Assembly (NCBI GenBank): GCA_002239005.1 | Contig: MPNL01000009.1 | Span: 1-64,000, forward strand | Direction of reading: 5' to 3' | Origin: Truepera sp. bin119 | GTDB lineage: Bacteria; Deinococcota; Deinococci; Deinococcales; Trueperaceae | Length of the DNA stretch: 64,000 bases | In this document: in pieces, positions 25,459 through 34,946 of the stretch | Layout of the letters: each line of letters opens with the position of its first letter | Position numbering within the stretch: position 1 is the first letter of the stretch | Notes under the pieces: model-generated | Databases searched by the model: none | What the model saw: only the letters and a program-made list of their open reading frames with translations | Told to the model about the DNA's origin: nothing | Translations under genes and position numbers: made by a program

Positions 25459-27138
25459 ATGCCCAAGATGACAGGTGGTCGATTCATTGCTGAGACCGTG
25501 CACGGTTACGGCATCAGCCACGTCTTCTTCGTACCCTACATCGCTCCCCGAGCTTTGATGGAGATGGAAAACCTGGGCATCAAGCGGGTTCAGACCCACG
25601 GTGAGAAGGCAGCCGCCTACATGGCTGACGGTTACGCTCGGATCCGCCGTGGTCCTGGACTGTGCATGGCCCAGTCTGTCGGCGCCTTCAACCTCGCTGC
25701 CGGTCTGCAGGACGCTCATCTAGCCCACTCTCCTGTCGTCGCCATTACTGGCCGGCAGACGCAGATCAACCAGCACCGTCACGCCTACCAGGAGGTCGAT
25801 CATGTGAGACCCTTCGACGCGGTCACTAAATATAACGTCCTCATCGACGACCTTGAGCAGCTCCCCCTGTTCTTGCGGCAGGCCTTCCGGGAGGCCACCA
25901 CGGCCACACCGGGCCCGGTGCACCTCGACCTCGATGGCTTCGTTGGCCAGGGCATCGCCGACCGCGAGGCAGATCTAGAGGTCTTCATTGAAGAGTCGTT
26001 CGCCGGGCTGCCACCGTTCAGGCCCGAGCCGGAGTCGCCCCGCATCCGCGAAGCGATCCGCCTGCTGCAGGAAGCTGAACGACCTGTCGTCGTTGCTGGG
26101 GGAGGCGTTACCGCCTCGGATGCCGGTGCTGAACTGGTGGAGCTAGCTGAGGAGTTCAACCTGCCTGTGGCGACATCTCTCAATGCCAAGGAGCAGTTCC
26201 CGCATGATCACCCGTTAGGAGTGGGGGTGTGCGGTCAGTACTCGAGGGCGTGTGCCAACCGGGCCGTGGCCGAGGCGGATCTGGTTTTCTTTATCGGCTG
26301 TGGTGCCGGCGGGATGGTGACGAACGAGTACAAGATTCCGGTGCCCGGCACCCGTGTACTCCAGCTCGACATCGACGCTGCGGAGTTGGGTCGCAACTTC
26401 CCCCTGACGCTTGGGCTCCAAGGTGATGCGAAGGCGTCGTTGCGGAAGATCGTCGATCATGCTGTGCCGACCAGAGAGCGCACTGCCTGGATAGGGCACA
26501 TCCAGGAGCTAGTTCGGGACTGGAGAGAGAGGGTTGCACCGCTCATAGAGTCCGAGCGAGAGCCGATGATGCCGCAAAGGCTGTGTGGAGAGTTGACGGA
26601 GTATCTTCCGTCGGATGCGATTCTCGTCTCTGATACGGGCCACTCGGGCATCTGGACCGGTGCCATGGTCGACCTGAAGTACCCGCAGCAGCGCTACATC
26701 CGCTGTGCTGGTTCACTGGGTTGGGGTTTGCCTGCGGCGATCGGTGCGAAGGCGGCTGCACCGGACCGGCCAGTGCTCTGTTTCACCGGTGACGGCGGCA
26801 TCTGGTGGCACATCGCGGAGTTGGAGTCTGCTTTGAAGGCGGGGATCGACACCGTCACGGTGGTGAATAATAATCACTCGTTGAACCAGGAACAGGGTGG
26901 CGTGGAGGCGATCTATGGGGGGCGGACGTCTGGCTCTGATGAGCTCTGGCTGTTCCCGGACGCCGATTTTGCGAGGATCGCCGAGTCGATGGGTTGCTTC
27001 GGCGCGACGGTGCACAGGCCGGGCGAGCTCGCCAGTGCGCTCGATCAGGCGTTCGCTGCGGGGAGGCCGGCGGTCGTCGACGTCAAGACTCATGTTGAGG
27101 GGATTGCCCCGAAGGCGTGGGAGCCACCGCATGAGTAG
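25459..27138 (+). CDS. Thiamine-diphosphate enzyme, acetolactate-synthase-like
   Basis: A 559-residue protein with the three TPP-enzyme domains. The N-terminal Pyr domain has Glu49 (THGEKAAAYMADGYAR), which activates the cofactor. The central domain contains RPVVVAGGGVTASDAGAELV. The C-terminal PP domain has the GDGG...NN motif (CFTGDGGIWWHIAEL to VTVVNNNHS). The family covers acetolactate synthase, glyoxylate carboligase, oxalyl-CoA and sulfoacetaldehyde enzymes. No small regulatory subunit follows, so it is unlikely to be the biosynthetic acetohydroxyacid synthase. It is paired with an aldo/keto reductase 38 nt downstream, suggesting a two-step 2-oxo-acid/aldehyde pathway. Substrate unknown. 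Confidence 0.8.
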   Translation: MPKMTGGRFIAETVHGYGISHVFFVPYIAPRALMEMENLGIKRVQTHGEKAAAYMADGYARIRRGPGLCMAQSVGAFNLAAGLQDAHLAHSPVVAITGRQTQINQHRHAYQEVDHVRPFDAVTKYNVLIDDLEQLPLFLRQAFREATTATPGPVHLDLDGFVGQGIADREADLEVFIEESFAGLPPFRPEPESPRIREAIRLLQEAERPVVVAGGGVTASDAGAELVELAEEFNLPVATSLNAKEQFPHDHPLGVGVCGQYSRACANRAVAEADLVFFIGCGAGGMVTNEYKIPVPGTRVLQLDIDAAELGRNFPLTLGLQGDAKASLRKIVDHAVPTRERTAWIGHIQELVRDWRERVAPLIESEREPMMPQRLCGELTEYLPSDAILVSDTGHSGIWTGAMVDLKYPQQRYIRCAGSLGWGLPAAIGAKAAAPDRPVLCFTGDGGIWWHIAELESALKAGIDTVTVVNNNHSLNQEQGGVEAIYGGRTSGSDELWLFPDADFARIAESMGCFGATVHRPGELASALDQAFAAGRPAVVDVKTHVEGIAPKAWEPPHE

Positions 27139-27176
27139 AACGCGAGTCCGGGGGATACCCGGCTAGGGAGACGATT

Positions 27177-28157
27177 ATGGCTTTGGAAACACGCCGTATC
27201 GGGACGACCGATATCGAGGTTAGCATCCTCGGCTTTGGAGGTGCACCTTTAGGCTCGGAAGCCTTGAGCGACCCTCAGGCAATCGCCATTGCCGAGCGGG
27301 CCTACCGGGGTGGAGTCCGGTATTTCGATACCGCGCCGCTGTACGGACATGGGGACAGCGAACGGCGTATCGGGGCTGTGCTGTCGCAGCGTCCCCGGGA
27401 CGAGTTCATCCTCTCCACTAAAGTCGGTCGCCTGCTGGCCCCAGCAGGAAACGGCCAGCCGCCCTCCTCAGCGCCCCTCATCCCCCATTATGACTATAGT
27501 TACCCTGCGGCCCGCCAGTCGCTTGAGGAAAGCCTCGTGCGGTTGGGGTTGGGTCGCGTCGATATTGCGCTGTGTCACGACATCGATACCTGGACCCATG
27601 GCGACGCGCAACCGGACATCTTCGAGGTTGCAGCCAGGGGCGCCCTGCCAGCCCTGAACGACCTGCGCAGCGAGGGCGTGATCCGGGCGTTTGGGCTCGG
27701 TGTGAACGAGTCGCGGGTCTGCAATCAGGTCTTGGACCTCTTCGACGTCGACTGCTTTCTGCTGGCGGGTCGTTTCACACTGTTGGAACAGGATCCGCTC
27801 GATGACCTGCTGCCCCGTTGCCTTGATCGTGATGTCTCGATCATCGTCGGCGGGCCCTACAACTCGGGCATGTTGGCGACCGACCGACGCGAACGGGCGA
27901 TGTACGACTACCGGCCGGTAGACGACGAGCGCTGGGCACGGGCCCAGGAGATCCGGCGGATCTGCGACGAACATGGCACCGACATCCGGGCCGCAGCCTT
28001 GCAGTATCCGTTGCAACACCCTGCGGTGGCGTCGGTCATCCCGGGTAGTGCGTCGCTTGAAGAGGTCGAGGCAAATTTCGTCTTGATGGAGGCTCCGGTC
28101 CCTGCCGGGCTCTGGTTGGATCTTGACGCTGCCGGGTTGGTGCGGTCCCTGATGTAG
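27177..28157 (+). CDS. Aldo/keto reductase (aldose dehydrogenase type)
   Basis: A 326-residue (beta/alpha)8 barrel NAD(P)H oxidoreductase. The catalytic tetrad is visible: Asp51 and Tyr56 in YFDTAPLYGHGDSE, Lys82 in LSTKVGRLL and the His in DIALCHDID. The long TKVGRLL region and SYPAARQSLEESLVRLGLGR resemble the branch containing D-threo-aldose/L-fucose dehydrogenase and pyridoxal 4-dehydrogenase. It is co-directional with the TPP enzyme and a GGGAGA ribosome site precedes the ATG. It probably oxidises or reduces the aldehyde/aldose handled by that enzyme (inference). Confidence 0.85.
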   Translation: MALETRRIGTTDIEVSILGFGGAPLGSEALSDPQAIAIAERAYRGGVRYFDTAPLYGHGDSERRIGAVLSQRPRDEFILSTKVGRLLAPAGNGQPPSSAPLIPHYDYSYPAARQSLEESLVRLGLGRVDIALCHDIDTWTHGDAQPDIFEVAARGALPALNDLRSEGVIRAFGLGVNESRVCNQVLDLFDVDCFLLAGRFTLLEQDPLDDLLPRCLDRDVSIIVGGPYNSGMLATDRRERAMYDYRPVDDERWARAQEIRRICDEHGTDIRAAALQYPLQHPAVASVIPGSASLEEVEANFVLMEAPVPAGLWLDLDAAGLVRSLM

Positions 28158-28577
28158 GCGCCTCGACCTATCGGTGCAGAGCTGGCTCGCCGCCACGGCC
28201 ACGTCGTCGGGGGAGACGAACTGGCACCAGAAGGATGGCCCGAGTACGACTCTGCCCACTGCGGGTTGCGGGCAGAAGCCGACTAGAAGAATCCGTTCAG
28301 AGAGCTGTGTCAGTGGTCGAGGCGCTCAATCTCGTTGGCACCTGCGAAGGTGCTGACCAGTCCGACGTGATCGTCGAGGCCGGAAGCCTGCACCATCCGA
28401 CGAAGTCTGCTATTCACAGGCCGGTCGCTCCAGGACTCGGCGGTCTCGGAGACAAGCCTGTACACTATCTTGTAGAGGCTGGCCTCGCAGGTCGCAAACT
28501 GGGTAATTGTCTCTTAGTCAAAAACCACTGAACATTAACGTTCTCAGTCATTTACCGGGTTCTTCGCCGAATCGGTA
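28158..28577. other. Gene-free region before the IS1595 element
   Basis: About 420 bases with no recognisable product on either strand. The composition stays GC-rich and short frames look protein-like, so decayed coding sequence is possible but not identifiable. Confidence 0.3.
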
Positions 28578-29593
28578 ACGGAACAAGTAGATACCGGCTT
28601 AACATTCAAGCCCACCCATGCGATAACCAGGGTATGAATATCGTGTCGGTTTCCAAGGGATTTCCCGACCAGCACGCCTGTATCGCGCAGCTGGAGCGGG
28701 TACGGTTCGATGAGGAGCCCTACTGCCCCTTGTGCGGTAGTGTCAAGGTAGCTCGCAAGGCCGAGAACGATGTTGTAGGTCGTTGGAACTGCCACGGTTG
28801 CAAGTCTTCGTTTAACGTCCTTAGCGGTACCGTGATGCAAAAGACCAAGATTCCCTTGCAAAAGTGGTTTCTAGCTATCTCTCTGGCAGTAACCGCCAAG
28901 GAGAGCCTGTCTAGTCACCAGTTAGCCCCTGACTTGGAACTCAATCAGAAGAGCGCTTGGTACCTCATGCGGCGTGTGCGCGCTGCTATGGCAGCCGAAG
29001 AATCCGCCCTTGGCGACCAGGGTTCTTTCCTGCGGGGCATTGTAGAGGCTGACGAAACCTACATCGGGGGCAAGCCCCGCAAGCGCAACCGCCGTGGTGG
29101 CAGGAAGCCTGCTAAGCGCGGTCGCGGTAGCTCGAAGACCGCTGTACTGGCTGCGGTCGAGCGCGGTGGCAAGGTGAAGGCGATGGTGGCGGATGATCTC
29201 ACAGGTCGAGGCATCTTGCAGTTCATTCAGGACTCAGTGGACCCATAGCCTGCTGATAACGAACGAGTACGCGGCCTACGAGGCCGTGAGCCCGTTCATG
29301 TCTCACCTGGCTGTCAACCACGGCGAGCAATACTCGGACCGTAGCGGAGGGCAGACCAACACCATCGACCCGTAGAGTCCGTCTTTGGGGTTCTGGGCAC
29401 TTCTCAAGCGGGCCTGGTATGGTCAGCACCACCACTACCCCAAGCTGTTCAAGGACGGACTCTTCGGGTCACCCCGCTACATCGCCGAGGCATCGTGGAA
29501 GTACAACCACCGTAGCGATGTAGACCCGTTCGGGTCGTTTATGCGGGCGCTGGTTGGGAGCTAACTAGTCAAGCCGGTATCTACTTATTCCGT
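28578..29593 (+). mobile_element. IS1595-family insertion sequence
   Basis: An element of ~1.0 kb bounded by inverted repeats sharing ACGGAAYAAGTAGATACCGG. The left copy is at 28578-28603 and the right copy is inverted at 29568-29593. It contains one transposase gene (disrupted). The length fits the family. I could not find an 8-bp target duplication, so the exact ends may be a few bases further out. A diverged second copy begins at the left edge of this window. Confidence 0.75.
28634..29564 (+). pseudogene. IS1595-family transposase, disrupted
   Basis: The N-terminus carries a zinc ribbon (EPYCPLCGSVKVARKAEN, then WNCHGCKSSFNV). The ISXO2-like DDE domain follows, with the first catalytic Asp in GIVEADETYIGGKPRKRN. 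Near 29246 the frame breaks after QFIQDSVDP. The product continues in another frame as NEYAAYEAVSPFMSHLAVNH with a TAG at 29373-29375, and then FWALLKRAWYGQHHHYPKLF to the stop at 29562-29564. With one frameshift and one in-frame stop it cannot make a full transposase. Zinc ribbon plus DDE domain is standard for the family. Confidence 0.8.
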
Positions 29594-29778
29594 TTGACTG
29601 GGCAGGTTGTTGCACTCCAGACAATAGGATGCCACCTAGCCCCTGAATGATTTGGGTAAACCACGATATAATTCCCCATCATTAGACCATCACGACGGCA
29701 ACATACAGAAACAACATTAGTCGGAAAAATCGGGATTATTGCCACGGGCTGCTAATAGAAGGACTCTCGCTTCAAGGG
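29594..29778 (+). promoter_or_regulatory. Upstream region of the antiporter gene with a -10 box
   Basis: TATAAT at 29667-29672 is a consensus -10, about 105 nt before the ATG, but I see no good -35. The stretch is noticeably A/T-richer than most of the window. The ribosome site is weak (AAGGG directly before ATG). Confidence 0.35.
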
Positions 29779-31452
29779 ATGGCAGAATTGTTCGACCTCC
29801 AGAGTGCACTAGCACACCAGGGATCTTTGCTGTCCTTGGGGTTGCTGATCATAGTCGCCAAGTTGACCGAGGGCGTTTTCCGCCGTTTGGGCCTGAGGTC
29901 GATTGTCGCCTACGCGACGGCGGGAATACTGCTGGGCCCCGTTCTTCGGTTGTCCGGCATCTGGTGGATTGAGTCTTCGCTGCACCTCGAACTGCTGCTG
30001 ACGCTGGGCATTTTCCTGTTCTTTTTCCTGATCGGGATTGACGAGGTTGACATATCCAGCTTCATGTCATCCATCAGAGGCCGCTACTTCCTCGCTGCCA
30101 TTCTTTCCGTGATCTTCTCGTTGGGGATCTCGATTCTGGTCACTACGGAGGTCATTTTCGATTTCGGACTCCAACTGAGTTTCATGGAGTCGCTGGCCTT
30201 GGCCGGAGTGCTGTCGATGACCAGCCTGGGCATTGTGGCCAAAGTGCTCGCTGACGACGGTCAGTTGAAAGGACCGATCGGGCTGCAGATTTTCACGGTG
30301 GTGATCATCGCCGAGTTGGTCGTGTTGCTGCTGATCGGGTTCAGCATAGGTGAACACAACCAAGAGGTATCCGCAGTCGGGATACTGGTTTTGTTGGCGA
30401 AAATCGTCGGCTTTACGGTGGTGTCTTGGGTTTTGATGTCCCGGGTGCTGCCTCCGGTGATCGCGTTGTTCCAGCGGGTAATCCAGGTTCCGCAGCTTTC
30501 GCTGGGCCTGCTGCTTGGGGTGCTGTTCCTGATGGTTTTCGGCGCGGAAGTGGTGGGCTTGCACGGCTCACTGGGGGCTTTGCTGTTCGGAGCATCGCTG
30601 TCTGGGCTGTCCTATCAGGTGCGGCGTGAGATCATCCCCGGACTCCGCAGCGTTGCGGACGGATTCTTCGTGCCCCTCTTCTTTGCTTCGGCCGGATTGA
30701 GCTTCAGTTTCTCATTCGCAGCCTTGCCGCTATGGACGATGGCCGGGTTGGCGCTGATCCCGCTGTTTGGGAACTTTGCCGGTGCTTTCATTGGCGCCTA
30801 CGTTTCTCGCCTCACGGTTCCGTACGCCGTCGCTTCCGGACTGATGGGGAAAGGAGTGGCGGAAACCGCCCTGCTGCTCGTCCTGTGGGATTCGGGAGTC
30901 CTCGACGAGGGCGTGTTCTCCTTCCTGGTGCTGGTGATGCTCGGTTACATCTTTGTCATGCCGCCGGTGATCAGCTACACAGTCAACCGAGCCAGTCGCC
31001 GGACCGACCTGCCGACCGAGTTGGACGACATTCCCCGGGGCATCGCCCGATTCGCGCTGGATGACGTCACGGTTGACGACATCATGGACCGGACGCAGCG
31101 GCATCCGAGCCCCGCACTGTCGGTGGGTGACCTCACCGAACATTGGATGTCCTCCCGGCAGCACGACTATGTGGTGGTCGATAATGACGACATGGTTGGC
31201 ATCGTCTCTGTGGAGATGCTCAGATACTTGCCTAAGGGTTCGTGGGCCAAAACCCCGCTCAAAGAAGTGATGCGTCGGGAACCCCCGCTGGCTTGGCCTG
31301 ACGAGCATATTGAAGATGTGCTGCAACGTATGTCCGAGAACTCCGTTTCCGTGATGCCTGTCGTAGAACGGGAATCCGAAAAGTTTTTGGGATCCGTTAC
31401 CAGAAGCGACATCGTGGAACTCATGATCGTGCAGGCCACTGGCGAGCATTAA
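29779..31452 (+). CDS. CPA2-type cation/proton antiporter with C-terminal CBS domains
   Basis: A 557-residue protein. Residues ~15-400 hold about 12 TM helices of the Kef/NhaP-like CPA2 family (GILLGPVLRLSGIWWIESS, IFLFFFLIGIDEVD, SMTSLGIVAKVLADDG). Residues ~430-557 hold two CBS motifs (VDDIMDRTQRHPSPALSVGD, DDMVGIVSVEMLRYLP, NSVSVMPVVERESEKFLGSV) that probably sense adenine nucleotides. It would exchange Na+ or K+ for H+ across the inner membrane. Base usage is less GC-biased than in flanking genes, and it lies between IS remnants, which suggests horizontal acquisition. The binding-protein gene follows 114 nt downstream. Confidence 0.85.
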   Translation: MAELFDLQSALAHQGSLLSLGLLIIVAKLTEGVFRRLGLRSIVAYATAGILLGPVLRLSGIWWIESSLHLELLLTLGIFLFFFLIGIDEVDISSFMSSIRGRYFLAAILSVIFSLGISILVTTEVIFDFGLQLSFMESLALAGVLSMTSLGIVAKVLADDGQLKGPIGLQIFTVVIIAELVVLLLIGFSIGEHNQEVSAVGILVLLAKIVGFTVVSWVLMSRVLPPVIALFQRVIQVPQLSLGLLLGVLFLMVFGAEVVGLHGSLGALLFGASLSGLSYQVRREIIPGLRSVADGFFVPLFFASAGLSFSFSFAALPLWTMAGLALIPLFGNFAGAFIGAYVSRLTVPYAVASGLMGKGVAETALLLVLWDSGVLDEGVFSFLVLVMLGYIFVMPPVISYTVNRASRRTDLPTELDDIPRGIARFALDDVTVDDIMDRTQRHPSPALSVGDLTEHWMSSRQHDYVVVDNDDMVGIVSVEMLRYLPKGSWAKTPLKEVMRREPPLAWPDEHIEDVLQRMSENSVSVMPVVERESEKFLGSVTRSDIVELMIVQATGEH

Positions 31453-31566
31453 GGTGACGGCTTCACCTGCAATGCCGAGTCAATTTCCGATGTCGTCGGA
31501 ATTGTTTCCTCAAGGCAATCCGAAATGCCGGCACAATTGATATTAGCTCAACTAAGGAGGACGGAA

Positions 31567-32859
31567 ATGAAGTTGACCAGATGCTTGGTCTTCCGACCGA
31601 TATCTTCGGTGATGACGGCGAGCTTGCTGGTGGCAGCCTTGGGCATGGCGTGTCTGGACGGGCAGGATGAAACCACACAAAAGAACAGCGCAGGAGCAAC
31701 AACTGCACAGTTCACCGCAACGATGGAGCATGAAGATGAAGGAAGCCCGGGGGTTTTCGACTCCCAAGTTCTATTCGGCCAGTCCGCCGCTTTCACTGGG
31801 CCAGCCCAAGAACTGGGCAAGCAGATGCGCTTGGGCATCGAGGCGGCGTTTCACGAGGCCAACCAGGCGGGCGGCGTCCATGGTCGCCAGTTGAAGATCG
31901 AGGCCTTGGACGATGCCTACGAAGATGACTATGCCTATACCAACACCGAGCGGTTGATCGAGAATAACCGGGTATTTGCCCTCATCGGAGCCGTCGGTAC
32001 GCCCACCTCCCGAGCAGCTTCCCCGCTGGCGCACTCGGCAGGGGTACCCTTTCTGGCCCCATTTACCGGCGCGGAATTTCTGCGCGACCCGCGCCTGGAC
32101 AACGTGCTCAACTTCCGCGCCTCGTATTACCAGGAAACCGAGGAGATGGTGGCCCGTCTCACGGAGGATCTGAGCGTTACTCGCGTTGCCGTTCTCTACC
32201 AGAACGATTCTTACGGCCTGAACGGGCTGGAGGGTACGCGGCTGGCCTTGGAACGCCGGGGACTGAAACCGGTCGTGTCCTGGCACTACCAGCGCAATAC
32301 TAGCGCCGTGAAGGGGGCTGCACTCAGAATCACGGCAGCTAACCCGGAGGCCGTCATTATGATTGGCTCATATGCCCCTGTCGCCAGGACTATCAAATTG
32401 CTACGGCGTGACATGGACCCGGTATTTATGGCCGTTTCGTTCGTGGGCAGCAACGCACTGGCGGACGCCTTGGGCGAGGACGGCGCTGGCGTTTACGTTA
32501 CGCAAGTGGTTCCGTTGCCGCAAGATGGCAGCATTCCCGTGGTCGGCCGTTACCACAGCGCGCTATCCGAGTACGAGCCCCAAGCGGAGCCCGGGTTCGT
32601 TTCGTTGGAGGGCTACATGGCAGGGCGTTTGGCCGTCGCCGGTCTCCAAGCCTGCGGCCCAGAACTCAGCCGCGAATGCTTCCTCCGGTCGTTGCACGAC
32701 GCTGAAACCATAGATATTGACGGCATTCAACTAAAATACGGGCCTGACGACAACCAAGGCTCCGATGCCGTATTCTTGACCGTAATCGGTGCCGATGGGA
32801 AGTACCACCAAGTTGACAAACTCGGAGACACTTATTGGGGAAGTCCTGGAACACAGTAG
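31567..32859 (+). CDS. Type-1 periplasmic binding protein (Leu/Ile/Val-binding-like), orphan
   Basis: A 430-residue exported protein. A signal sequence (~1-30) ends LLVAALGMAC, which may act as a lipobox so that the cysteine is lipidated. The type-1 binding fold follows: VLFGQSAAFTGPAQELGKQM, IEALDDAYEDDYAYTNTERL, FALIGAVGTPTSRAASPLAH, VAVLYQNDSYGLNGLEGTRL. Members bind branched-chain amino acids, urea or amides, either for ABC uptake or as sensors. No permease or ATPase genes are adjacent, so it may serve another importer or act as a sensor beside the CBS antiporter. AAGGAGG lies 6 nt before the ATG. The IS1380 remnant begins shortly after the stop. Confidence 0.8.
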   Translation: MKLTRCLVFRPISSVMTASLLVAALGMACLDGQDETTQKNSAGATTAQFTATMEHEDEGSPGVFDSQVLFGQSAAFTGPAQELGKQMRLGIEAAFHEANQAGGVHGRQLKIEALDDAYEDDYAYTNTERLIENNRVFALIGAVGTPTSRAASPLAHSAGVPFLAPFTGAEFLRDPRLDNVLNFRASYYQETEEMVARLTEDLSVTRVAVLYQNDSYGLNGLEGTRLALERRGLKPVVSWHYQRNTSAVKGAALRITAANPEAVIMIGSYAPVARTIKLLRRDMDPVFMAVSFVGSNALADALGEDGAGVYVTQVVPLPQDGSIPVVGRYHSALSEYEPQAEPGFVSLEGYMAGRLAVAGLQACGPELSRECFLRSLHDAETIDIDGIQLKYGPDDNQGSDAVFLTVIGADGKYHQVDKLGDTYWGSPGTQ

Positions 32860-32937
32860 TGTTGACACCCAACTTCACGCGCGATATGCGCAGGATAGGA
32901 CACTGCGGAACCGGGGACCTTGAAGTGAGGATTCGGA

Positions 32938-33817
32938 CGTCGGACGATCCGTTGCACGGCAAGCAGGAGGGACGATGCTTCCACGGCCACTATAAGCGCT
33001 ACTGCTACCTGCCGCTTTATGTCTTCTGTGGAGACCACCTGTTGTGTGCCCGACTCCGCTCGTCGAATCGAGGGGCCGCCCACGGGGTGGTGCCGGAGTT
33101 GAAGCGGATCGTCAGCCAGTTGCGGGAGGCTTGGCCCCAGATTCGGATCACAGTGCGTGGGGACAGCGGATTCTCCAATGACGAGTTGATGGCGTGGTGC
33201 GAAGAGGAAGGGGTCGATTACGTCCTGGGAATGGCCAAGACCCCACGGCTGAAGCGGCGGATTGAGACCCGGAAGGAAGTCATCCGGCAGTTGCAGAAAG
33301 AGAGCGGGGAGGCGGTCCGGCAGTTCCAGGAACTCGGCTACCGGACGCGCCAGAGTTGGTCGCGCGAGCGGCGGGTGGTGGCGAGGTGGAGCACTTGCCC
33401 AAAGGAGCGAACCTGCGGTTCATCGTGACCTCGGTGCCGGTCCAGGAGTGTGATGGACGCACGTTGTACGAGGAGGTCTACTGCGCACGGGGAGACATGG
33501 AGAATCGGATAAAAGAGTAGCAGTTGGGTCTGTTCGCAGACCGCACCTCCTCGAGCCGGATGCAGGCCAATCAACTGCGGCTGTATTTTTCGGCGTTCGC
33601 CTATCTGATGGTCCAGACGTTGCGCCGGGTGGGGCTGGCGGGGACGAAGTTGGCGCGGGGGCGGAGCTGGACCCTGCGTGGGAAGTTACTGAAGATCGGA
33701 GCTCAGGTCCGGGTCACCACGCGCAAGGTCTGGTTGTCGTTTTCCGAGAGCTGCCCGTATGCGGTATTGTTGCGGACGGTCCTGGCCCGAGTGCAAGCTC
33801 ATCCGCTTCGCTGTTAG
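32938..33817 (+). pseudogene. IS1380-family transposase remnant
   Basis: The homology begins with SDDPLHGKQEGRCFHGHYKR and continues CYLPLYVFCGDHLLCARLRS. The second catalytic Asp is in RGDSGFSNDELMAWCEEEG. The frame is lost near 33390. The product resumes in another frame with GANLRFIVTSVPVQECDGRT and GDMENRIKE, then a TAG at 33518-33520 where the family normally has Gln, then LGLFADRTSSSRMQANQLRL to the stop at 33815-33817. The N-terminal ~third is missing, replaced by unrelated sequence after the binding-protein gene. It is therefore truncated and doubly disrupted. Confidence 0.75.
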
Positions 33818-34159
33818 TGCGAACCACCTGTTGGGAAGCCGCCACGTTGGGAGTCCGCAGGGCGGACTCCGCCCTGGAGTCGGAACTTGCAGGAAAAGAG
33901 TGGCTCAGGCGTGAAGGTTGGAGGTCAAATGCCTCCCGAGATCTCTGGTTCTCGGCTTTCGTCGTCCTGTTCGAGCCCGAAAGACGCCTCTTGAATACCC
34001 ATAGACAAAAGACCCACTGAAATGTGGCTAAACAAATCGACTATTGTTTCTCCGGTGAGAAGTGCAGGCTAGCAGCCCTTGGAAAAAGTCTCGCGCGTAG
34101 TCCTGTTTGACCGGGTTAGTATACCGTTATACAGGGGTTTTTCCCAAAGGAGATCGGCG
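33818..34159. other. Gene-free stretch between IS1380 and IS1182 remnants
   Basis: About 340 bases of IS flank. It holds the hairpin at 33850-33870. No gene was recognised. The last ~100 bases probably belong to the 5' end of the IS1182-type element and carry its AAAGGAGA ribosome site. Confidence 0.4.
33850..33870 (+). terminator. Hairpin after the IS1380 remnant
   Basis: GGAGTCCGC and GCGGACTCC pair perfectly over a three-base loop, 32 bases past the transposase stop. No T-tract follows. It may be the element's own transcription end or part of its terminal region. Confidence 0.35.
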
Positions 34160-34940
34160 ATGGCGATGGGCAGGTGGCGCAAGGGGCGGCAGCAAGAGAT
34201 GTTCGTGGCGGCCAGTGAGATCCGCGCTGGGCAACCCATTTTACCGTGCGCTGAACCGGCTGCTTGCGGAGCACGATTTCGACGAGTTTGCGGAAGAGGT
34301 GTGCCGCGAGTTCCATGCCGAGAAGCGGGGTCGGCCGAGCATTCCGCCCGGGGTGTATTTTCGGATGCTGATGGTGGGGTACCTGGAAGGGATCGGCTCG
34401 GAGCGCGGGATCGCGTGGCGGTGCGCGGACGAAGAACCCGCCGGAGCATTCAAGCTTGTCGAAGACGCGGAAGCAACTGAGCGTGGAGGCGCACGCGGCG
34501 ATGCGCTCGATCGTGCGGCGCGACGACGGCAGCGGCTACGAGGAGTGGCTGGAGCAGGTGGCGCGGGCGTCGGGGATCGAGACGCCGACACGGCAGGACC
34601 TGGCGAAGCTGGACCGGAAGCGCCCGAAGAAGGGGTCGAACAAAGACTGGGTCCATCCCCACGACCCGGAGGCGCGGATCACGAAGATGAAGGACGGCAG
34701 GATGCGCCTGGCCCACAAGTTCGAGCAGGCGGTCGACATGGAGACCGGGGCGTTGGTCGCAGTGACGGTACAGACGATGGACGGCGGAAGACACGGCTTC
34801 TCTGCCGTTAACGCTGGACGAGGTACAGCGGCAGTTGGCGGGGGTGGAGGCGGAGCCCAAGGAAGTCGTGGCGGACAAGGGCGCACCTGCCGGCCCTCGC
34901 TGGCGACATTCTCGGCGAAACAGTTGGCCAGCTCCGGTTA
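34160..34940 (+). pseudogene. IS1182-family transposase remnant
   Basis: ATG at 34160 with AAAGGAGA upstream gives MAMGRWRKGRQQEMFVAASE. A frameshift near 34225 then leads to LGNPFYRALNRLLAEHDFDE and IPPGVYFRMLMVGYLEGIGS, the standard start of IS1182 transposases. After AWRCAD a segment is missing. The middle part (HAAMRSIVRRDDGSGYEEWL, ARITKMKDGRMRLAHKFEQA) follows in a third frame, and the C-terminal catalytic part is cut off around 34890 next to the ferritin gene. It is a multiply broken relic. Confidence 0.75.
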
Positions 34941-34946
34941 GGCGGC

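Noticed and set aside
27468-28259. 263-codon minus-strand frame near the aldo/keto reductase
   Set aside because: It is antisense to a clear gene over most of its length and has no recognisable domain.
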